From positions 1-8,793 of the forward strand of contig CAZZFV010000062.1 in the NCBI GenBank assembly GCA_964653855.1: a DNA stretch of 8,793 nucleotides, in the 5' to 3' direction. The first letter of the stretch is position 1, and the number at the start of each line of letters is the position of its first letter. Below the pieces are notes generated by a model. That model saw only the letters and a list, made by a program, of their open reading frames with translations, searched no databases and was not told where the DNA came from. Position numbers and translations under genes: made by a program. Positions 1-5,791 of the stretch are shown here, one piece after another. Source of the DNA: RGIG3528 sp964653855 (GTDB lineage: Bacteria; Bacillota; Clostridia; Lachnospirales; Lachnospiraceae).

Positions 1-1
1 G

Positions 2-2431
2 GAAACAATCGTCGAATTTACTTTTGAGGCACGTGACGGAATATATCAATTTGTACGCCGCCTTATTCCGAAGCGCACAAACATTAACACGGAGCTTGCG
101 GTATTAAAGCTGGATCCCGCCGGAAATTTTGTCACAATCGGTTCCGCAAACATGACATTGACGAAAATGGCGGAGAAAGCGGAAGAACTTATCGGACTCA
201 ACGCAAGTCAGTTCCGTCAGGTTGTGCTTTTGCCTCAAGGAAAATTTGAGGAATTTATCGAGGCGGGAACCGCCGAAAAGGAAGATATTTTAAAGCGGCT
301 TTTTAATGCCGACGCATGGGGAAACTATGCGGTACGTATGCAAACAAAGGTAAATGCGCGAAAAAAAGAATTTGACGATATAAAAAATAAAATAGGCAAC
401 GCGCTTTTTGAGGAGCGTGTTAATGATATATCCGAGCTTGAAACGGTTATCTTAAAAAAAGAAGCGGAACTTGAAGAAGCAAAGAAAAAATTCGAATCGT
501 TCAATATAAAAGAAAAAACAGACCTGCTTGAGGCGGATAAATTGTTATCCCAAAAATTCGAATACTTCGATAAACTTTTGTATACGAAGAAAGGACTTGA
601 AGCGGGATATCCGAAATACATTGCCGCAAAAGAAAATTTAAAAAATGCGGTAAGAGCGGAAGCGTTACGTGAGCCGATAAGGGAAAAAGAAAGAACAGAA
701 AACGAATTAAAGCTTAAAAAACGCGACACAGACGTACTTGAACAAAAAACGGCGCTTTTTTTGGCTAACGAAAATAAGGCAAAGAACGCGCTTGACGAGC
801 ACAACAAAAAAACGGTTGTAAAAGAACAAAGCGAAAAGAAAGCCGTCCTTTCGTCAAAGCGCCCGATATATGAAAATATCGATGATTTACGACGTGCGCT
901 TGATGCGGCGGGAAGAGCGGTAAAGGAGATTGAAGCGTCATATGCGGCCGCATCCGGAGATTATGAAAAGGCTGTTTCGGCTTCAAAAAATGCTTATTTA
1001 AGCTACACGGAAGCGGAAAAATCCGCAACCGACACAAGAAACGCATATTATGCGGGAATTTACGGGGAAATTGCGGGAACGCTTACCGAAAACACGCCTT
1101 GTCCCGTTTGCGGAAGCATGAATCATCCCGCTCCCGCAAAAAAGTCGACATCCGTTTCGAAAATTGATGTCGAAAATGCGGAAGAAAAGCAATCGCGCGC
1201 AAAGAAACAATGGGAAAATGCGGAAAGCGCACGTAAAAGTTCAGAAGAAAATTTAAACCGCATAAAATCGGAAAAAGAATTACGCGCGCAATCAAGAACG
1301 GTTGCGGCGGAGCGCGTAAAATCGGCATCGGAGAGCATGACGGAAGGAATTTCGGATTTGCGTGATTTGGATAAAGAAATCTCTGCATGCAATCGGGTAA
1401 TCGATGAATTTAACATGGAGACCGCCAACCTCGAAAGAGAATACAATACGGCGCATGACGCGCTTGAACGCCATAACGAAAAAATCAAAAATTTAAAAAC
1501 GGATATCGAGTTGACGGAAGTGAAACACACGGATGCCCTCTTAAATCTCGAAAAAGCATTAAAGGAATCGGGATTTTTATCGGAAGCGGAAGCAAAGGAA
1601 AAAATGCTGAGTATCGATGAGCAGCGTGAGATTCAAGGGAAAATCAGCAAAGAGGAAGCAATGCTCAAAAAAAATAAGGATGAAATTGCGGAAGCGGAAC
1701 CCGAATTAAAGGATAAGATTCGCCCGGATGCAAGCGCATTTGCAAATCGTCAAAACGAAATCAACGAGGTGCGCGACCGTTTTACAGGATTAAAAGCACA
1801 AAACGAAAATGATATTAAGCGTCTTACGGAAAAGCTAACGAGACTTAAAAAAGACAAGGCTTATTATGACGCAAACATCGATGAAGTGCTTGAAGAAGAC
1901 AAATTCGCAAAAATGCTTGTGGGTTCAAACGGAATCGGATTGCAGCGTTATGTGCTCGGCATCATGTTTGACAGAATCATTTCGGAAGCAAACAAATTGC
2001 TTTCAAAAATTCATGACGGACGTTACAAGCTTTTCAGGTCCGACGACAAGGGCGTTGGAAGAATGAAGGGACTGGAGCTTGTCGTTCATGATGCATGCGC
2101 AAACAGCGAGAACGGGCAAAACAACAACGGAATGAGAAACGTGAGAAATTTGTCGGGCGGTGAAAAATTCCTTGTGGCGCTTACACTCTCAATCGGAATG
2201 TCGGTTGTTGCGCAATGCTCGGGTCTTAAAATTGAAGCTTTGTTTATTGACGAAGGCTTCGGTACGCTTGACGACGAATCGATTTCGGAAGCGATGGATG
2301 TGCTTGAAAGCGTTAAGCGCGGACGCGGAATGATAGGAATAATAAGCCATGTGAAATTGCTTGAAAACAATATTCCGTGTCATGTGGAAGTGGTAAAAGA
2401 TCCGTCAAAAGGAAGTCATATAGTGCAATAA
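2..2431 (+). CDS. sbcC: SbcC, exonuclease SbcCD ATPase subunit (5'-truncated by window edge)
   Basis: This is the ATPase and coiled-coil arm of the SbcCD (Mre11-Rad50-type) nuclease, which with SbcD cuts DNA hairpins and blocked or double-strand ends. The reading frame is open from base 2, so the gene starts outside the window; 809 residues are visible. An ATG at 152 lies inside conserved sequence and is not the start. In order I see the Q-loop region (FRQVVLLPQG, Q about visible residue 79), a long Lys/Glu-rich coiled coil, the zinc-hook CPVC at 367-370 (bases 1100-1111), the returning coil, the ABC signature LSGGE (717-721, bases 2150-2164), Walker B LFIDEGFGTLD (D750, E751) and the H-loop His in ISH (783). 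The missing N-terminus, roughly 70 residues judging by family spacing, should hold Walker A. sbcD is expected just upstream but is not visible. A strong terminator follows 70 bases after the stop. Confidence 0.95.
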   Translation, partial: ETIVEFTFEARDGIYQFVRRLIPKRTNINTELAVLKLDPAGNFVTIGSANMTLTKMAEKAEELIGLNASQFRQVVLLPQGKFEEFIEAGTAEKEDILKRLFNADAWGNYAVRMQTKVNARKKEFDDIKNKIGNALFEERVNDISELETVILKKEAELEEAKKKFESFNIKEKTDLLEADKLLSQKFEYFDKLLYTKKGLEAGYPKYIAAKENLKNAVRAEALREPIREKERTENELKLKKRDTDVLEQKTALFLANENKAKNALDEHNKKTVVKEQSEKKAVLSSKRPIYENIDDLRRALDAAGRAVKEIEASYAAASGDYEKAVSASKNAYLSYTEAEKSATDTRNAYYAGIYGEIAGTLTENTPCPVCGSMNHPAPAKKSTSVSKIDVENAEEKQSRAKKQWENAESARKSSEENLNRIKSEKELRAQSRTVAAERVKSASESMTEGISDLRDLDKEISACNRVIDEFNMETANLEREYNTAHDALERHNEKIKNLKTDIELTEVKHTDALLNLEKALKESGFLSEAEAKEKMLSIDEQREIQGKISKEEAMLKKNKDEIAEAEPELKDKIRPDASAFANRQNEINEVRDRFTGLKAQNENDIKRLTEKLTRLKKDKAYYDANIDEVLEEDKFAKMLVGSNGIGLQRYVLGIMFDRIISEANKLLSKIHDGRYKLFRSDDKGVGRMKGLELVVHDACANSENGQNNNGMRNVRNLSGGEKFLVALTLSIGMSVVAQCSGLKIEALFIDEGFGTLDDESISEAMDVLESVKRGRGMIGIISHVKLLENNIPCHVEVVKDPSKGSHIVQ

Positions 2432-2500
2432 GTTATAAAAGGGTAAAAGCATTCGGATATAGGGACGGATGTTTTTATAAAGGGTGTTTTAGGGTACGTG

Positions 2501-2535
2501 AAATCCGGATCGATCGGGGGTCGGTCCGGATTTTT
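2501..2535 (+). terminator. Intrinsic terminator of sbcC
   Basis: The arms AAATCCGGA (2501-2509) and TCCGGATTT (2525-2533) pair perfectly. The stem extends inward through T2510-G2524 (wobble), C2511-G2523, G2512-C2522 and A2513-T2521, leaving a 7-nt loop TCGGGGG. A run of five T (2531-2535) partly overlaps the 3' arm. It lies 70 bases past the sbcC stop and separates it from the GH28 gene. Confidence 0.88.
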
Positions 2536-2586
2536 GCGTGTTTATCGGAGGTTTTTTTGTATGGGATTTGATTTTTTGCATTTAAC

Positions 2587-2614
2587 TTGATTTTTTTGTT
2601 GTGTATTTTATAAA
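2587..2614 (+). promoter_or_regulatory. Candidate sigma-A promoter for the GH28 gene
   Basis: A TTGATT -35-like box (2587-2592) and a TATAAA -10-like box (2609-2614) are separated by 16 bp. They lie between the sbcC terminator and the GH28 start, within very AT-rich DNA where chance matches are common. Transcription would start near 2621, about 50 nt before the ATG. No operator is evident. Confidence 0.4.
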
Positions 2615-2672
2615 AAAAGAATAAAATAATTTTTCGGGACTTTGGAACTATATCAAAAAAAACGGACAATAT

Positions 2673-3887
2673 ATGAATAAAAGTTATGATATAACGAAAT
2701 ACGGAGTAAAAGCCGACGGAAAGATTTACACGGAACTTTTTCAAGCGCTTATTGATAAAGTGCACATGTCCGGCGGCGGTGTGATTTTTGTACCTGCGGG
2801 AACATATATTACCGGTGCGCTTTTTTTTAAGGAAAACGTTAATCTTTATATCGAAAAAGGCGGAGAGATCATGGGGAGCGACGATATCTCCGATTACCCC
2901 GTCACGGAAACAAGGATCGAAGGCGAAACGTGCCTTTATTATTCGGCACTTATAAATGCGGATAACATGAAAAATTTTTCGATAAGCGGAGAAGGCACAA
3001 TAAACGGAAACGGCGAAAGGTCGTGGAAAGCCTTTTGGAACAGAAGAAAATGGAATCCCGCATGTCTAAATAAAGACGAACAGCGCGCAAGGCTTATTTA
3101 TGTATCAAATTGCTCGGATGTGACCGTTACGGGCGTTACACTTAAAGATTCGCAATTTTGGACATGTCATCTGTATAAGTGCGATCACGTCAAGATTTTT
3201 GATTGCAAATTTATGTCGCCGGATTTTCCCGTTAAAGCGCCGAGCACCGACGCAATCGATATCGACGTATGTCACGATGTGCATATCAAAGACTGCTATA
3301 TGTCGGTAAACGATGATGCCGTCGCACTAAAGGGCGGAAAAGGCTATGATGCGGATAAGGATGCGCGTAACGGGAAAAACTATAATATTTTGATCGAAGA
3401 CTCCGTGTTCGAAAAGTGTCACAGTGTCTTAACGTGCGGTTCGGAGTCGATTGAAGACGAAGACATTACGGTGAGAAATATTGAAGCGCGTGAATGCAGA
3501 AATTTGTTGTGGTTCAAAATGCGCCCGGATACACCGCAAAGTTATCACAATATTTTGCTTTATAACATAAAAGCGCATGTGCACAGTTTTTTGAATATCA
3601 ATCCGTGGACACAGTTTTTTAATTTGCCTCCGGGTGCGGAAATTAAGAAATCAACGGTATATGACATTATATTTAAGAACGCCGAGGCTACAGCGGATGT
3701 TTTCCTTGATATAAAAGAAGATAAATTGCAATACGATATAAACGGAATCGTTTTGGAAGATTTGTGTGTTAACGCGGGCAAATACGGTGCTTCAGATAAA
3801 AAATATGGCTTTGTAAAAGAAAAGAATGTGTGTGTCACGGTAACCGGGGTAACAAACAGCGTTACCGAAGGAAAGTCGGCGGACTAG
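2673..3887 (+). CDS. Glycoside hydrolase family 28 (polygalacturonase-type) protein
   Basis: GH28 enzymes are right-handed beta-helix proteins that hydrolyse galacturonosyl links in pectin by inversion, using three aspartates. The 404-residue length and N-terminus (DITKYGVKADG, then GGGVIFVPAGTY at 34-45) are typical of the family, as is the EKGGEIMGSDD strand. The catalytic-region motifs are STDAIDID (191-198, D193), NDD (D214, D215) and CHSVLTCGSE (H250). No signal peptide is present, so the enzyme is probably cytoplasmic and acts on imported pectin oligosaccharides; this is inference. The classical NTD, GHG and RIK motifs are altered here (STD, CHS, WFK near 280-282), so exact specificity (homogalacturonan, rhamnogalacturonan or another uronide) is open. 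The ATG at 2673 fits the family N-terminus, although the ribosome binding site is weak (CGGAC, about 6-7 nt upstream). It is flanked by a terminator upstream and its own putative promoter, so it is probably monocistronic. Confidence 0.88.
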   Translation: MNKSYDITKYGVKADGKIYTELFQALIDKVHMSGGGVIFVPAGTYITGALFFKENVNLYIEKGGEIMGSDDISDYPVTETRIEGETCLYYSALINADNMKNFSISGEGTINGNGERSWKAFWNRRKWNPACLNKDEQRARLIYVSNCSDVTVTGVTLKDSQFWTCHLYKCDHVKIFDCKFMSPDFPVKAPSTDAIDIDVCHDVHIKDCYMSVNDDAVALKGGKGYDADKDARNGKNYNILIEDSVFEKCHSVLTCGSESIEDEDITVRNIEARECRNLLWFKMRPDTPQSYHNILLYNIKAHVHSFLNINPWTQFFNLPPGAEIKKSTVYDIIFKNAEATADVFLDIKEDKLQYDINGIVLEDLCVNAGKYGASDKKYGFVKEKNVCVTVTGVTNSVTEGKSAD

Positions 3888-3936
3888 AAAGCACTTTTTT
3901 TAAGTAAGACAATTGCGCTTTTTTGTCGGTATGTTT

Positions 3937-3961
3937 TGTCACAGTGTAATTGTCGGTGACA
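3937..3961 (+). repeat. Inverted repeat TGTCAC-N13-GTGACA
   Basis: Two perfect 6-bp arms (3937-3942 and 3956-3961) with a 13-bp spacer lie between the GH28 gene and the secreted C39 protein gene. TTGTCGGT also occurs directly repeated at 3923-3930 and 3950-3957. No T-run follows, so it is not a terminator. It could be a protein-binding site upstream of the 4049 gene, but the arms are short. Confidence 0.4.
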
Positions 3962-3972
3962 TAATAAACGTT

Positions 3973-4011
3973 TTGACTTAAAAATGACATTTTATTGACA
4001 CCGAAATGTCT
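3973..4011 (+). promoter_or_regulatory. Four TGAC/TGTC half-sites at 11-bp steps (Pho-box-like)
   Basis: The hexamers TTGACT (3973-3978), ATGACA (3984-3989) and TTGACA (3995-4000), followed by ATGTCT (4006-4011), are each separated by 5 bp, so the core tetranucleotide recurs at 3974, 3985, 3996 and 4007. Direct hexamers with N5 spacers, one helical turn apart, are the known architecture of Bacillus PhoP boxes and, as TGTCA units at 11 bp, of enterobacterial PhoB boxes. The third repeat is also the best -35 box of the downstream gene. The last unit is inverted, so GACATTT (3986-3992) and AAATGTC (4004-4010) form a perfect dyad. Followed by TATTTTTTG, that dyad could instead be a weak terminator for GH28. 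Confidence 0.45.
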
Positions 4012-4022
4012 ATTTTTTGAAT
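3995..4022 (+). promoter_or_regulatory. Candidate promoter of the secreted C39 protein gene
   Basis: A consensus TTGACA (3995-4000) is followed after 16 bp by TTGAAT (4017-4022), a 4/6 match to the -10 box. Transcription would begin near 4029, leaving a leader of about 20 nt that still includes the ribosome binding site. The -35 hexamer coincides with the third unit of the 11-bp repeat array, which would suit regulation by a DNA-binding protein. Confidence 0.4.
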
Positions 4023-4036
4023 TAAGATGCGGGTAC

Positions 4037-4041
4037 AGAGG
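4037..4041 (+). promoter_or_regulatory. Ribosome binding site fixing the start at 4049
   Basis: AGAGG ends 7 nt before the ATG at 4049. It supports this ATG over the in-frame TTG at 3995, which lies inside a putative -35 box and would put 18 non-signal residues, including several Cys, before the signal peptide. A second ATG at 4058 is a less well spaced alternative. Confidence 0.75.
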
Positions 4042-4048
4042 TTGTTAC

Positions 4049-5518
4049 ATGAAATATATGAAAAACTTTAAACATAAAAAAATAATATGTGTATTGCTCA
4101 TGATAAGCATGATATGCACGGGAATGTATTCTTATGCTTATGCCGCGACCGTAACAAGGGTGAGCAAAAATGCTCCGAGCAGTGACACGGCAATGGTTGC
4201 GTCGGACCAATATTCGTCGGATTGGCGGTATTGGCTTCAGGGAGCGTCAAAGTACGGTGCGGTGGGGTGGTACGGCTGTCACCTGGTTGCATATGCAAAA
4301 CTTCTTGTTGAATGCGGATGCCCGGTGCCCGCGGGCTTTGACCCCGATATGCTTTACAACTGGGCGAGAGGCACAAGCTACAACGGACAGCGTTATATAC
4401 GTCAGGATTGCTATGAATCGAACTGCGCCGGTTACGGAATGCTTCCTGTAAAATATGCGGAAAGCCTCGGGTATCAAATAAAGCTTGTGGGAAAGTATGA
4501 TGTTTCCGCGCTTACCGAGACCAAAAAAGCCGAAGAAATATTAAAGTATATCAATGCGGGATATTATGTTGTGCTTGCGCATTCACAGCACTTCACATAC
4601 ATAGCGAGGGAAGAAAGTTTGGCTGCGCAAAAAGCAATCGTAAGCGACTCGAGAACACTTTGGAGTGTAAATCCGATTACACTTTTTGACTACAACAATT
4701 ATAAAAAAACATGGTCGAGCTACCCTAAGTATACGCATATTCTTTGCTACAGTGTGAATAAAACAAACACTTCGCTTGTGCAAACGTCATCGTCCTCCGC
4801 ATACGGCGTAATGAAAGTTTTGAAAAGCTCAAACGATACCTCATCAAAATATACGATGAATACCCGCGAAACAATGAAACTTAAGTTCTTTAATGCGGAA
4901 GGATATGATGCGGGACGCGATGCCGGAACGATTACGTGGAGTTCGTCAAATTCAAGAATCGCATCCGTTGACGGTAACGGTGTTGTTACGGCATTAAGAT
5001 CCGGCATATGCAAAATAACGTGTAAGGTTAAGGTGAGCGAGACAAATACCATTTATAAAGGCACCGCAACGATAACGATCGCATATGCTTCTCCCACACC
5101 TACGCCTGTGGGATACAAGCCGTTTGCGTCACTTACGGCGACACCGACACCGATTGACACATCAATGTATTCGGATGTTACGGACGCAATCGAATATCTT
5201 GTGTCCGTTGCGGAAGATATTTCCGATGACACATACGGTTATGAACGCACGGCAACGATTCCTTATGCGGATTTATACATAGACAGTTACAACGATGCGG
5301 TAAAGCAGGTAAGCTTCATAAGAAAGAACTCAAACAAGCTTCATGTTATTGCCGCTTCAAAACTCATAAATATCACCGCGGAAGACATTGACGGAATATA
5401 TGCCCTTATAAATTCGGGGAAAAATAAGGAAAAAGGCGAAAATTACATAAGAAACGGACAGATCCGGATCAAAATGGATGATTTGTATTATTACATCATA
5501 TTAAATGTCGATGAATAA
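4049..5518 (+). CDS. Secreted C39-like cysteine peptidase with Big_2 Ig-like domain and unknown C-terminal domain
   Basis: A 489-residue exported protein. Residues 1-32 form a signal peptide: basic MKYMKNFKHKK, hydrophobic IICVLLMISMICTGM, probable cleavage after AYA at 30-32. Residues about 48-235 look like a papain-fold C39-like domain: WYGCHLVAYAKLL with probable nucleophile C77, AHSQHFTYI with H181 (or H178), and VSD with D200; Q54 or Q64 may form the oxyanion hole. Residues about 251-346 resemble a Big_2 domain (TWSSSNSRIASVDGNGVVTA). A Thr/Pro linker (SPTPTP at 348-353, TATPTP at 363-368) leads to a C-terminal region, 372-489, that I do not recognise. No sortase motif, late membrane helix or S-layer domain is seen, so the protein is probably released or held non-covalently. 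Substrate is unknown; cell-wall peptide or protein processing is inference. Peptidase activity is unproven, since C39-like folds also occur as non-proteolytic transferases. Confidence 0.75.
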   Translation: MKYMKNFKHKKIICVLLMISMICTGMYSYAYAATVTRVSKNAPSSDTAMVASDQYSSDWRYWLQGASKYGAVGWYGCHLVAYAKLLVECGCPVPAGFDPDMLYNWARGTSYNGQRYIRQDCYESNCAGYGMLPVKYAESLGYQIKLVGKYDVSALTETKKAEEILKYINAGYYVVLAHSQHFTYIAREESLAAQKAIVSDSRTLWSVNPITLFDYNNYKKTWSSYPKYTHILCYSVNKTNTSLVQTSSSSAYGVMKVLKSSNDTSSKYTMNTRETMKLKFFNAEGYDAGRDAGTITWSSSNSRIASVDGNGVVTALRSGICKITCKVKVSETNTIYKGTATITIAYASPTPTPVGYKPFASLTATPTPIDTSMYSDVTDAIEYLVSVAEDISDDTYGYERTATIPYADLYIDSYNDAVKQVSFIRKNSNKLHVIAASKLINITAEDIDGIYALINSGKNKEKGENYIRNGQIRIKMDDLYYYIILNVDE

Positions 5519-5524
5519 AAGACG

Positions 5525-5542
5525 AAAAAAAATGAAAAAAAA
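5525..5542 (+). promoter_or_regulatory. Two phased A8 tracts (UP-element-like)
   Basis: Eight consecutive A at 5525-5532 and again at 5535-5542 start exactly 10 bp apart and end 12 bp before the lysA -35 box. Helically phased A-tracts bend DNA, and A-rich DNA at this place can act as an UP element contacted by RNA polymerase alpha subunits. The role here is inferred from position. Confidence 0.45.
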
Positions 5543-5554
5543 TAAGATTTATGT

Positions 5555-5584
5555 TTGACATTTTGCCAATAATATGGTTATAAT
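5555..5584 (+). promoter_or_regulatory. Consensus sigma-A promoter of lysA leader
   Basis: A perfect TTGACA (5555-5560) and a perfect TATAAT (5579-5584) are separated by 18 bp, one more than the optimum. Transcription should start near 5591, about 200 nt before the lysA ATG. Two phased A8 tracts sit directly upstream. Confidence 0.87.
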
Positions 5585-5590
5585 TCTCTT

Positions 5591-5776
5591 GTAATGATAT
5601 CGTTGTAGAATCGTTGCAAATACTTAAGTCATTCCCTCATTGGATACTTGATTGCAAGTTGGTTCGTCGGAGCGAACAACGTGCGGAGTTTTCAAAGGCC
5701 GGTGGGAAAAAAATACATTTTTGAACACGTCGGGGTTGCAAAAAGCTTCTCCGACGTATTCTTTTTTATTTTTTTT
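5591..5776 (+). promoter_or_regulatory. lysA 5' leader: putative transcription attenuator
   Basis: The leader starts at the predicted transcription start and ends at the terminator T-run, 15 nt before lysA. Helix 1 pairs 5624-5629 with 5646-5651 and 5631-5634 with 5642-5645 (loop CCTCATT), optionally extended by TTGCAA at 5614-5619 and 5652-5657. Helix 2 pairs GCA 5654-5656 with 5682-5684, GTT 5658-5660 with 5678-5680 and GTTCG 5662-5666 with CGAAC 5673-5677, exposing the loop TCGGAG 5667-5672. CGTCGGAG (5665-5672) is an exact complement of CTCCGACG (5749-5756), the terminator 3' arm, so helix 2 or a long-range pairing could compete with the terminator. Another CGGAG lies at 5684-5688. I do not see lysine-riboswitch or T-box consensus blocks, so the ligand or trigger is unknown. 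Confidence 0.6.
5723..5776 (+). terminator. Intrinsic terminator in the lysA leader
   Basis: ACGTCGGGG (5727-5735) pairs with CTCCGACGT (5749-5757) with a single G-U wobble. GAA (5723-5725) and TTC (5759-5761) extend the stem across one mismatch. The 13-nt loop can form an inner GC pair step. The stem runs into a U-rich tail (5759-5776) interrupted only by one C and one A. It lies just upstream of the lysA ribosome binding site and so would stop lysA transcription when formed. Confidence 0.85.
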
Positions 5777-5783
5777 AAAGAGG
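5777..5783 (+). promoter_or_regulatory. Ribosome binding site fixing the lysA start
   Basis: AAAGAGG ends 8 nt before the ATG at 5792. The same frame is open back to a TTG at 5648, but that extension reads through the terminator and encodes a Phe-rich stretch unlike LysA. The ATG gives the usual family N-terminus and length. Confidence 0.85.
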
Positions 5784-5791
5784 AAAACATC

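Noticed and set aside
325..807. Long minus-strand ORFs across sbcC (325-807, 1123-1530 and others)
   Set aside because: Ser/Phe-rich shadow translations caused by Glu/Lys-rich coiled-coil codons on the plus strand; no recognisable domain.
2377..2571. Plus-strand 64-codon ORF overlapping the sbcC 3' end
   Set aside because: It overlaps sbcC out of frame, reads through the terminator hairpin, and lacks a credible ribosome binding site.
2475..2765. Minus-strand 96-codon ORF over the sbcC-GH28 gap
   Set aside because: It crosses a terminator hairpin and AT-rich DNA and has low-complexity Ile/Phe/Lys composition with no homology I recognise.
3838..3867. GGTAAC/GTTACC stem-loop at the GH28 3' end as a terminator
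   Set aside because: The 6-7 bp stem lies inside the coding sequence and the nearest T-run begins about 27 nt later, so it does not have terminator form.
3995..4048. TTG start at 3995 for the secreted C39 protein
   Set aside because: The TTG is part of a TTGACA promoter-like box with no ribosome binding site, and the added residues would displace the signal peptide from the N-terminus.
3995..5518. Bacteriocin-processing system around the C39-like domain
   Set aside because: There is no ABC transporter fusion, double-glycine leader precursor or immunity gene nearby; the protein is exported by a signal peptide instead.
5591..5776. Lysine riboswitch (L-box) or T-box leader upstream of lysA
   Set aside because: I looked for the L-box blocks and for the T-box GGTGGNACCGCG core. 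Only a short GGTGGGA at 5701 is seen, without the ACCGCG part, so I do not assign either class; an Infernal search would decide.
5648..5791. N-terminal extension of LysA from TTG 5648
   Set aside because: It runs through the terminator hairpin and U-tract, gives an odd Phe-rich segment, and AAAGAGG is correctly placed for ATG 5792, which gives the normal family length.
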